From Membranipora membranacea (taxonomy: Eukaryota > Bryozoa > Gymnolaemata > Cheilostomatida > Membraniporidae), in assembly GCA_914767715.1 (NCBI GenBank), contig OU612070.1:2311501-2375500 (forward strand): a stretch of DNA of 64,000 nt, in the 5' to 3' direction. The notes under the pieces are model-generated. The model saw only the letters and a program-made list of their open reading frames with translations, was not told where the DNA came from and did not search any database. Positions 43,901-52,000 of the stretch are shown here, piece after piece. The first letter of the stretch is position 1; each line of letters opens with the position of its first letter. Both the position numbers and the translations under genes were made by a program.

Positions 43901-45692
43901 GCTCAAGGATTCACTTTCATTTACTTTAATTTGACAGAAGTATTTATTAGAGGTATGACATCATTTAATAACTACCGACTCACGGATCATAACAAATACT
44001 ATCAGATGTGATGTTGTAATTCTTCTATTGTCACTGTTGCAGAGGCTGTTGAGCGTGATGGGAAATTATCAGAAGTAACCACTGGCTATACTGGGTTTAC
44101 CTCAGGGGATTCGGGTAAAAATGGAGTAGCCGAGGGTACCAGCTGTCATGGGCTGAACGACCTTGAAATAGAACATCTCGAACAAAACTTACAACAAGCG
44201 CTCATGGTACCAAATAAGTGGGCTCACCTTCATTTCAATTTACTTTGTTTTGATGGCAGTTAAACATGCCTTTATTTAAGAGAATTGCCCTCATTTCTGT
44301 GCAATGTTTCCTTTTTCCCTTGTCCATAGTGAAGGATGCCTCCGGTGAACTGGGTTGAGTTGTGTTGCAATTCTGTATTGGCGAATTTTTTTATCGCTAC
44401 TGGCACTGGTACCTGTGTATATTACCATTACCCAATGTCCCCTTACCTTCCATGAGGCAATGATAATTTATGCGTCTGGGGTGAGCTGTTCTTAAATATA
44501 TTATGTATCTGCTGTGTTTTTTTCAGCGAGTGAGGCGCAGAGTCAGAATCAAGAGAAATATAAGGCATCAACACCATTTAGCATCTCCGGAGGAAGTGTC
44601 TATGGGTATAATGAGGACTCGTAAGATGTTTGTACAAGATGAACCGAAGCGCCAAAAGAAAAAAGTATCTTTAAAGAGTGATGTTACGAGGAAAAGTAAA
44701 GATGTCCAGATTATCATCGGTGAGGCTCTTGATGACATAAGGAGCGATGATGTTGGGGAAGTAAGACCTTCGATCGATAAACACGAGGCTGATCGTTTAT
44801 TTGTGCAAGCTGCGCCTGAGACCTCAGCGGCGAAGGAGAGAAAGAAGGTACACAGTGAAGCCATTGTGGACGTAAAGAGATTGTCTCCAGATCCTAAAAA
44901 GGTGAAGAAGAAGAAGCTCAAAGTGTCTGCAGCTCATGGAGATGTGGAGGATACAACTCCAGAGAAAGCCAGCGCTGAACGTTCTGCTGCCAGAGCTTTA
45001 AATAAAGCCAATCTGTCAGCAGAAGAAGAAGCCAAATATGAGGAGACGGTCGCTGCTAGTGGCAGCAATGGTGTTCCAACTAAAGCAGAGGAAGGGTCTG
45101 CAACAGGCAAAAATAAATGGAAGGAAGTGACAAAACGCAAGTTAAAGAAAGAGAAAGTGATGAAGAGGCATTCTAAGAAGGTGGGTGTTTGTGTTTCCTT
45201 TAATCTGTCCAACGGGTAGCATATCCCTAGCACAGGGGAGTCAGCTATTGGCTGTATCATGTATCAGGGTTTTACTAGAAATTAGATACGTCAATTCTGG
45301 GTCCTTAATGATTATTTATCATTATCATCATGCTTCTGTTTGTATATTGTCCTACATATCGTATTTGAGCGGGTAGTGGTGCTTCCCCATTTATTAATTT
45401 TCCTCCACTGAGTTTTGCCATTGATGCTTTGGTCTCAAACTCTCGTTTTGATTTTCATTTTTAGATTTCCCCTTCAAAACCTGCCTGGATGTCATTCAGA
45501 CTTATGAAGATGCACACTTTTGTTGATGATAAGACTGATATCTCAAAAGCGCGTTTACCCAGCTATATACCATCTCCTGAGGCGATCAAATACTGGGCAG
45601 GCACAAACTATTACAACGGAAACGATAAACATGAGACAGAAGAAAAAGCAAAACAGCAGCGACAGTATCTAAGCCCAGCTGACAATGTCTAA
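16925..45692 (+). CDS. Giant multidomain single-pass receptor (FN3, discoidin-like, TSP1, lectin-like, sushi, furin site, TM)
   Basis: Not recognised as a named gene. 42 exons join in frame to about 2,882 residues: 16925-16998, 17410-17609, 17903-18091, 19908-19994, 20727-20850, 21103-21320, 21517-21631, 22402-22646, 23218-23547, 24365-24877, 25215-25351, 25730-25886, 26385-26644, 27367-27502, 28108-28269, 29147-29305, 29617-29817, 30290-30373, 30545-30688, 30953-31111, 31233-31616, 31955-32211, 32721-32970, 33279-33440, 33747-33899, 34133-34294, 34704-34922, 35414-35683, 36230-36424, 36620-36808, 37362-37573, 39382-39606, 39875-40050, 40464-40614, 40918-41360, 41678-41808, 42580-42758, 43073-43176, 43669-43715, 44043-44206, 44527-45180, 45465-45692. 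Approximate modules: signal peptide 1-18; FN3 200-297, 298-400, 930-1030; discoidin-like 527-640; TSP1 1130-1178 and 1582-1630; C-type-lectin-like 1450-1582; six consecutive sushi-type modules 1630-2049 plus a CCP-like one near 1360-1445; FN3-like 2049-2230; furin site RRKR near 2328; juxtamembrane segment with KLRGSRYYCVKMRIFTEDDY; membrane span near 2432; basic tail to 2882. The tail shows no kinase, phosphatase or TIR motifs. Acceptor at 27366 (GAAG) is the weakest splice call. Confidence 0.8.
19311..19395 (+). repeat. tRNA-like fragment, possible SINE head
   Basis: In the receptor intron 18092-19907. TAGTGCAGTGGTAAGCGCAC closely resembles a tRNA D-arm and Pol III A box, and about 35 bases on AGGTATGAACCCC resembles a B box with two mismatches. 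Acceptor pairing is poor, so this is more likely a decayed tRNA-derived SINE than a tRNA gene. Confidence 0.4.
20442..20681. mobile_element. Foldback DNA-transposon fragment (MITE), 240 bp
   Basis: In a receptor intron. Left end CAGGGCCGTAGTT matches the reverse complement of the right end (CAGGCCCGTAGTT), with further inverted GGGGAGGCA blocks inside. Both ends are flanked by TATAT. CAGGGsCGTAG-type ends occur in hAT families, but an 8-bp duplication is not clear, so the superfamily is open. Confidence 0.6.
24028..24110 (-). repeat. tRNA-like fragment on the minus strand, possible SINE
   Basis: Read on the minus strand, GTGAGTTCGAGTCCCAC forms a T-arm with a canonical loop, preceded by GCCAGGCGGTTGGTGCC. 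It lies directly upstream of the discoidin-like exon, inside the intron. A full cloverleaf is not evident. Confidence 0.35.
24365..24877 (+). other. Discoidin/F5-8C-like galactose-binding module of the receptor
   Basis: A single 171-residue exon begins DVALGATTRLSSSLESPA and continues with CEQDQYIWIDFQQYVLITEF, echoing the family pattern (conserved NVA.G..A..SS start, then WI.vDLG...xIt). The usual DLG is DFQ here. A later exon at 26385 starts VDIGVTTRLSDD, so the module may be repeated in degenerate form. Confidence 0.5.
25584..25640. repeat. AT-rich dinucleotide repeat
   Basis: Two (TA)n tracts separated by CATATATTTGTACTTG in the receptor intron 25352-25729. Confidence 0.85.
26733..26799. 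repeat. 28-bp tandem duplication in receptor intron
   Basis: Two full 28-bp units (GTGGCTGTGTGACTAAGACA and flanking bases) at 26733-26760 and 26761-26788, then a partial third. A further copy lies at 27161-27187 in the same intron. Confidence 0.8.
28720..29096. mobile_element. TTAA-flanked MITE, 377 bp
   Basis: In the receptor intron 28270-29146. Perfect terminal inverted repeats AGGGCAACCAAGGTTTC / GAAACCTTGGTTGCCCT, each flanked by TTAA (28716-28719 and 29097-29100). TTAA target duplication points to piggyBac or Kolobok; there is no transposase frame, so it is non-autonomous. Confidence 0.85.
29972..30058 (+). repeat. tRNA-like fragment, possible SINE head
   Basis: In the receptor intron 29818-30289. 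Contains GGTAGCGGTTGCATGG (A-box-like) and GGTTCTATTCC (B box, one mismatch to GGTTCGANTCC), followed by a T6 run that could stop Pol III. No clean cloverleaf is visible. Confidence 0.4.
30374..30437. repeat. Tandem duplication of a 32-bp unit containing a 5' splice site
   Basis: GTAAGTAGTTGTATCAGTTA begins two adjacent identical 32-bp copies (30374-30405, 30406-30437). The first GTAAGT is the donor of the receptor exon 30290-30373; use of the second would add 32 bases and shift frame. Confidence 0.85.
30545..30688 (+). other. Thrombospondin type-1 repeat exon 1 of the receptor
   Basis: One phase-1 symmetric exon encodes a TSP1-type module with WTQWQ, then CERTRTRKCQ and GGCVRPKC: the spaced tryptophan, RxR layer and cysteines expected of the family. 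It lies between an FN3/discoidin-like block and a region without a clear family assignment. Confidence 0.75.
32721..33440 (+). other. C-type-lectin-like module of the receptor (two exons)
   Basis: Exons 32721-32970 and 33279-33440 read FCYTHPYKRLNVDNAIRYCR at the start, and later RYWWANS and SCYFTCK. Cysteine and tryptophan spacing resembles a C-type lectin fold, with no obvious EPN or QPD calcium/sugar motif. The assignment is tentative; a lineage-specific cysteine-rich module is the alternative. Confidence 0.45.
33747..33899 (+). other. Thrombospondin type-1 repeat exon 2 of the receptor
   Basis: Second TSP1 module, closer to the consensus: DWSDWTSWSDCS followed by RNRTRKCESSTPCWTGVC. The three-tryptophan ladder is present, so C-mannosylation of WxxW is likely from family knowledge. 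The exon runs into CCHDPG, which supplies the first cysteine of the following sushi domain. Confidence 0.85.
34133..37573 (+). other. Tandem sushi (CCP) domain cluster of the receptor
   Basis: Six consecutive exons (34133, 34704, 35414, 36230, 36620, 37362) each encode roughly one sushi module with the pattern C...Y.C..GY......C...G.W....P.C. The clearest is 36620-36808: IDCGSPGNG, VDYHCQYGYHD, LTCQSNGTW, APPVC. The first module takes its opening cysteine from the preceding TSP1 exon. The intron phases 1-1 across the cluster are typical of shuffled extracellular modules. Confidence 0.85.
34440..34575. repeat. Degenerate tandem repeat in receptor intron
   Basis: Imperfect repeats of CTATGTAGGTTTTCCCTCTG and CTGTCATGAAGGTTTT units, roughly 35-bp period, between the first two sushi exons. 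Confidence 0.6.
38006..38904. mobile_element. Non-autonomous hAT-type transposon, 899 bp
   Basis: Flanked by a perfect 8-bp direct repeat GTCTAGAG (37998-38005 and 38905-38912), the hAT hallmark. The ends CATGGGTGGGCAACC and (reverse complement of the right end) CAGCTGTGGGCAATC form imperfect terminal inverted repeats. Repeated subterminal AGGCCGCA motifs sit at both ends. No transposase frame is visible. Confidence 0.85.
39146..39171. repeat. Short palindrome, CCATAGACTT/AAGTCTATGG
   Basis: Ten-base perfect stem with a 6-base loop; one of four related palindromes in the window (also 10204-10223, 13224-13248, 60214-60254). Confidence 0.8.
41200..41211 (+). other. Predicted furin cleavage site RRKR in the receptor
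   Basis: Codons for Arg-Arg-Lys-Arg followed by Gln, in the extracellular part, after a Thr/Ser-rich, N-glycosylation-rich stretch (about 41045-41180) and before the membrane-proximal segment. It matches the RX(K/R)R consensus, so the receptor may be cut into two chains as in several receptor phosphatases and adhesion receptors. Confidence 0.6.
41835..41963. mobile_element. Small foldback element, copy A
   Basis: In the receptor intron 41809-42579. Left arm GATTGCCTGCATTTGGAATT..GCTCCCC pairs with the right arm GGGGAGCACC..AAATTCAGGC. The arms match the element at 62752-62860, defining a two-copy family. Confidence 0.65.
42603..42677 (+). other. Transmembrane segment of the receptor
   Basis: A 25-residue hydrophobic run starting GLILPFLLALIPFAAFASV and ending at a stop-transfer cluster RRKR. 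It is the only strong hydrophobic segment after the signal peptide, so a type I topology with about 430 cytoplasmic residues follows. Confidence 0.9.
43361..43491. repeat. 13-bp minisatellite and degenerate continuation
   Basis: Five to six copies of CACCGCACCTTCT, then variants such as ACCGCCCCTCT and ACCTACCTACC, in the receptor intron 43177-43668. Confidence 0.9.
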
Positions 45693-46064
45693 GATAGAAA
45701 ATGAACTCATAAAGAATTGTTGCTGTAGGCTGATTTACTCAAGTGAATAAACAAGTTATGTTCTCAAGCTGCCAGGATAAGCTTAGCGGGTTATCGAGTC
45801 AGGCAAGCTCACAGTAAGTTACTTTGTCATGTTTTCATGATCCTTTTTAGTTTATTGATAAGAATACATGCATACAAAACTTGATTCAAAATGTAATAAT
45901 AAAATAATTGTGTGTGTAAAGAATAAAGTGTATATTCACAAAATGACTAGATTTTTGAGAATCAATCGATAAATTTGAGCTAACCACGCATTGGCAACTT
46001 GGTAAACTAGCAAACTAGTTGATAAGCACTTGATGGTTGGATTTCTGATGTTTTATTCTCCAGT
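45693..46064. other. Convergent spacer, receptor and peroxidase 3' ends
   Basis: The 370-bp region between two stop codons on opposite strands must contain both 3' UTRs. AATAAA at 45746 (plus) fits the receptor. Several further AT-rich signals occur; no gene is seen. Confidence 0.6.
45746..45751 (+). promoter_or_regulatory. Polyadenylation signal candidate, receptor gene
   Basis: AATAAA 54 bases after the receptor stop codon; the peroxidase gene ends only ~310 bases further on, on the other strand. Confidence 0.55.
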
Positions 46065-49000
46065 TTAGTGTAATTGGAAGTTTCTCCAGCGAGACGCGTA
46101 GCACCTCCAGTTAGTGTGACACCTCCAGCCGTCACAGGGACAGCTCTCAGTTATGTCTGCAGGTCCCTCACATTTACAGTCTGCATCGCCTACACACCTC
46201 CTGATGATTTTTCTTTCACCTGCAAAATTATGGATTAAATCTGTTAAAACTGTGATAAGAAGTCAACTCAGTGCTGTTATAAATTTTATAACTATTGATA
46301 TGATGCTATCAAGTCCTAACCTGCCAAAATGTAACTTGCACACAATTACTTCACAAAGAAACAGTAATGTCAACCTTAATTTTCATGATCGTCCGCCCAA
46401 CAGAAGGAAAACATTTTCTGATACTGATTTGTTGGCATAAAATGATGTCCATTTTAACTCTAGAACTGTGTGTGCAATTTGGAAAACTTAGTTGCAGTAA
46501 ACTTTTATAATTACGCAGAAAAAAATTTAAACAGCAAAAATCTGAGAGGGAGTTATGTAGTTGGACACAACTATATATGAAAATATGGTTAAGTAAATAT
46601 GAGTATTTATAAGCACCACGCTTTGTTACTGTATATGCAGGCTTACCTGAGCAGCACTCTCCGGTGTCAGTAATCTGCCACTCACAAACTGGAGTCGGTG
46701 AATCTGTCTCTTTCCATAAGTTCAAATCAAGTTTCTTGAATGCACTGCATAGAGTATCTTTTGAACCGAGCCTAGAAAGTAAGGAATCAATGTTGGAATC
46801 GGTGTCTATGGCTTTACAGTCAATCTCGCAGCGCTCATTCAGAACTATGCTAGCAATTGTCAATTATTTTAACACTGCTGCTAGCTGTCGTTTTTAGATG
46901 GGTATAAAATAGAGTTAAAGATCATTCTTATCTCACTATGCAATGTCCAATTGCATCGTGGGAGTGTTAATCACTACCATTATATTATTGTGATTTGAAG
47001 AAAAGTAGTGTATATCTGTACTCTACTCACAGTGGAGGTTGGACGAAGGCGTTATCACTGATAATATCTACTCCCGCTCCCTCACAGAGGAACTGACTGT
47101 ATTTGTAGTCTTTGATGGCTTGGATTTGTGCTGCTGTCAGACCGCTGTGTGCTGACTCAAAATAAAACATATCTCCTCTTTGAAGTCTAGCGAATCCATC
47201 TCCGATGATATTACCGAACAGCTCTCCTACCAGAGCTCCAGGGGCATGGTTCTCAGTTACTCCTTAAATTACAAGAAAAAGGGACTTAAAAATTTTGTTT
47301 GCCAGATTATAATCACAAAGGCTGAGTGTATGGCACTTCTCAGACCGGTTAGACAACTCACCCAATCTGAGTTAACGCCAAGGCTTGTCAGACATTAGTA
47401 TTTTTGAATTGACAAAGTTGCATTCCCCATTGCATTGTAGGTGATAAATCACTGACCAAATCAAAACCCTAGCCCAAAATTAGGATAGCAGGTAGATAGA
47501 CTCACCTCCAGGATAGAGCTCGATATCTGTGACCTGAGTGTATACCTGCTTCAGTGCGTTAACAACGACAACAGGGTGAGTCGCTGAGAGGTCATCCCAT
47601 GTTAGCGGGAAACTCAGTCCATAGTGCTTTCTATAGATACAGGAGGAAAACTTCTATTTATGAGGCAAAATAAGTGGAAGGAATGAGCACATACTACCAC
47701 GAGACTAACTAGTAAGTTTTTATATCAGTGTCCAACACATAACACACTAAAACCCCAAAACCGCGTTATTTGGTGAAGGTTTCCAATACGAAAGTGTATA
47801 TAACTACACTAGCAAGTTCTAATCATTGCCATATTGGTTGATGATGAACTCTTGATTGTTAAAAATATTGGTTACGTTATTCGAAATCGATCATGGGAAG
47901 TACTGTTTGTATTATATTGTAATAATGATGTAATATGTAATACCAGATTTTACTGAGCAATAATATACACTAAGCGATAATATACCACTCTGCCTGCAGG
48001 ATAGCCTTGTGACATAGTCTCTCTCTGCAGCAAAGCGATTGTGGCGCTGCCTTCCATCAAGAAAGGCAACTCCCAGGGTTCAAGGTTATGAGATATCAAA
48101 ACCAGTGTTCCATTTAGGCCTAAATATTTCTAAATTATGGGTTTCCATCGTTTTCCCAATTTTGGTACTCAGACTAGGTGAATTAGTTCAAGCCCTATGC
48201 TGCAGAGACAAACGTATGCCTCAACAGTTCGCACATGCGCAGACTGATAATATACACTGAGCTATAATATACACTGAGCAATAATATACACTGAGCTATA
48301 ATATACACTGAGCAATAATATACACTGAGCTATAATAAATATTCCATAGCATTGTTTACATACCTATATTCCACATATGATGGATAACCGTGATCTCTTC
48401 CTCGGTTTATGTTGAATGAGACGATATCAAGCTTTGCATCGAACATAAAGTCTCTCATCTGATTTGGGAAGTTTCTATCAACAATCCATGGGATATCTTT
48501 GGCCATACCCCTGATATTTGGAGCTACTCCTGTAGCAAAAAAAGAGCAAACTGATGGTAATTATTGCGAACATTTCTATCAAAGATACAAACATCAGACT
48601 TAAACTCTGATTTCTAAGAATTCCAGTTTGACAAGAAAAGCATTGGTGGCGTAACAACAACACAGCAAAAGGTAAATACGTAAAGACACTTGCAATAGTT
48701 TTTAGCACTAAATCATTTAGTTTTTTTATCATTGTGATAGAATAGCAAAATTAACATTTTTATCTTCAATATAACAATTTGTAATTGTCTTATCATAGAG
48801 CGTGTTATAACTGCAAGTAGCACATGCTGAATTAGACTCATGTAGTCACCAGACACTTCGCCGGTCAGGAAAGTCAATCTCTACCCTGGTCGGGGGAGGG
48901 GGTTATTTGGGCGGAGGGGGTCAGGAGTCTGGGGGCTCAGACCTCAATATTGGTGGTCTCCAATTAAATTAATTCAAAATGGCTTGATATTGAATGCTCC

Positions 49001-52000
49001 ATAATTAAGTTTATAGGGGTGTCATTATTTGAGGGATGGCTGGGTTTTACATTGATCATATTACAGCTGTTTGTGAGATATGCTGAGAACGTGACAATAA
49101 AACTTCACTTACCATCCTCGTATGTCAGCGTATTATTGAAGAACTGAGGTCTCAGGTTAATAAAGGATGAATCCCCATTATCCTTGACTAGCGAATAGAA
49201 GCCATCTACTGTGGAATGTCCAAATCGGAATGCCGCTCCAGCCATCTCAGATCTACGATATGGTATAGTATGATTGTCGTTATGATTTTTTGAATACTCA
49301 ATAGTGACTGTTTGTTTTCTTGCAGATTGGTTGCTGTGTGAACAGCCTCTTGATTGATAATGTAGTGGTCATAATCACAATCAAACATTAGGCGAATTTC
49401 GCACTATATGTATATTCTGCTGTATTCTAGGACCACAATGGTGTAATAAAAAACTGTGCCGCACATAATTTTGTGTCACCTCTTAAAAATTATAAACTTA
49501 CAGCACTGAGGGATTAGTTGTTGGTTCATGCCCAGTATAGTTGTTAAGCTTGTAGTGGCTCATCAAACTGTCACCAATGATCAGAGGTAGATACTCATAA
49601 TAGTGGAACTTAGCCTCAACACTGTACACTATCCTTCTCACCTCCTAAAACATCACAAACAGGAAAACAGTCAGACATGAGAAACTGGTACCTTTATAAA
49701 AAAATAATCTGAGGAAATCTTGTTGTATTCTCTAAACCGAAAATAGGATGTTATTGCAGAATTATTTGTTTATCAACTTATCAATGTCAATGATCAATCC
49801 ATGTACCTTGATCAGTTAAAATACTTAAAAAATAACATTCCTAACAACAACATTCTGACAACTTCTCCACTGTTTTCCAATGTCATCCATATTTATTGGT
49901 GGTTTTGTTTATCAAATTTCAAAGCCGCAATCAGTTACGATTTGGGTGCCCAGGTCACATGTTCCATAATGTTAGAGTTAGAATGTCTACCTGGAAAAGT
50001 CTCTCATCATCCCAGTGTGGATTTATACCAGCCAACTCAGCAGCAAACTGATTGTGCTTCACCAGAGCAACTGTATGAACAGCAGCCAAGTTAGCTACAA
50101 CAGGAAAACATTATGAGTTCACCTACCGATTTGGCACAGGCAGATATTTATTATCAGACTGCTGATTTTTGTAAAGAGACCAGGGATCAGATAAGACTGA
50201 CCCACAATTCTTATTTTATTGACTGAGTACAGACCCAAATTAATATCACTAAGAATGACAAATAACCGATAATAGAGTCTCAATTTGGCTTGTTCTTCTA
50301 TGATTGACCCTGACTGGGCTACAATAAGTTTTACAAAGTTTACAAACATCGGGATACTCACGTGTGGTGTTAATTCTGGTGTCTCCTCCCAGGAATGGAC
50401 ATCTCTGTTTTGATGGACACTTTTCCAGGTCAGCAGGTGGTAATCGTCTTCCGTTCACAAGTTGAGTCTTCATCAATCCTCCGGCATGCTCTCTCAACTT
50501 GTCTTGTTCAGCTTGAGTGCTGCCATAAATTGCTGAGCCATCAAACACATGAGTGATTCCGTTCATCTGCTGCCTTGGCCCTGAAAATTCAAAATCATTT
50601 GTCAAGTTTACCACCGGATGCAATGGTTCATCTTTGTGTTTGGTAATTAATGTTCTATGTTCTAAAATTGGCAAATTGATTATCGTTTAACCCACTGTCA
50701 TCGCGATCATTGACCTAGTTAAACCACACTAGTTTCAGTAGGAGATTTCATTTTTTCTCACATACCTATGGCACAGTTGTGCAGAGGAGCGGGGCGAGAT
50801 CTGACATGATTCATACAGAGGTATCCTCCATGAGCAGAGTCCTCATTGACCTCTATTTCCTGACACACCTTGCCATGATCTCTTCTAATTTCTTCTCTCA
50901 TCTGCTCGAGCTGAGCATCAGTTGGGACAGTGGTGAATTTGTTGGCCCATCTGGCATCAGGACAGCACTCCACATGTGCTACATAAAACAATTAGAATTC
51001 ATATAAATGTGAACGAAAAGAATCGTCGTGTATTTGAAATAAAACAAAAATCTTTTCATCTTTTTGCCGATTTGCAAAATAAAGCGCAAATATATTGAGA
51101 TAAAGATGTGTAACCATTATAATTTCTTAACGTTCAAAGTTTATTGGTAGAATGATGGCCATTATCTCTAGCCATAGTGACTTACAATCTTCCTCTCCTA
51201 ACTGGGTGAACTCGTGAGCGATGTATTGTCCCCACTGCATTATCTGAGCATTGAAGCCAGCACGATTTAGTACTACTTTATTAGTCATCACCACAGTACA
51301 GATCTCTCGAGCAGATCTCAGTGGGCCGCCACTGAACTCTGTTGTTCGTTTTTCTCCAGTACCTGCACATTAAACAAGAAATCAGACATTAGTAATGGTA
51401 CCTGCGTAAACACAGGCTCAGTCTAATGGTATTAAAACCACAATGTGGTTTAGTTGCCTAACCACAAATCATAAAAAGATATTAACGTTGTTCTCTACTG
51501 GAAAAGAAGTGATATTATTATCATTTTAATGTTATAACGACTGGTCTGACTGGTTCCTATTGGAATAGGAATACCAAGCTGAAGTATTTGCCAGAAGTTG
51601 AGCATCCTGCAATATAAATACTTTTGGTTATATAAAAATGAATATCCCGATGAGGAAGTCCACTGTTGAACCACAACCAGCCCAGGAAACCATTTGCAGC
51701 AGTGAGTGGTCGTAAAGAACCGTCAACATCAGAAAGTAGAAAGCTGGCTGTGGGACGAAGCTTCTAATAACTGCTTGATAACCTACCATCTTGATATTTA
51801 GCTGCGAGGATTCTCGTGTAGGGAGTTCCGACCATACCCCAGGTTTTTATGCCTGTTGCTATATTGGAGCATCTTCCTGTAGGCTCCCTGAACTCAGAGG
51901 TGCATGGTTGCTCGTTAGGAAGGTCAAAATCACATGTACTATTTCTACTCGCTGAGATTATAGCAACACCTGTGAAAAGGTTATTAAAAGTTTAGAATCA

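Noticed and set aside
44568-45260. Minus-strand open frames opposite the receptor tail
   Set aside because: Antisense shadows of the 218-codon basic tail exon.
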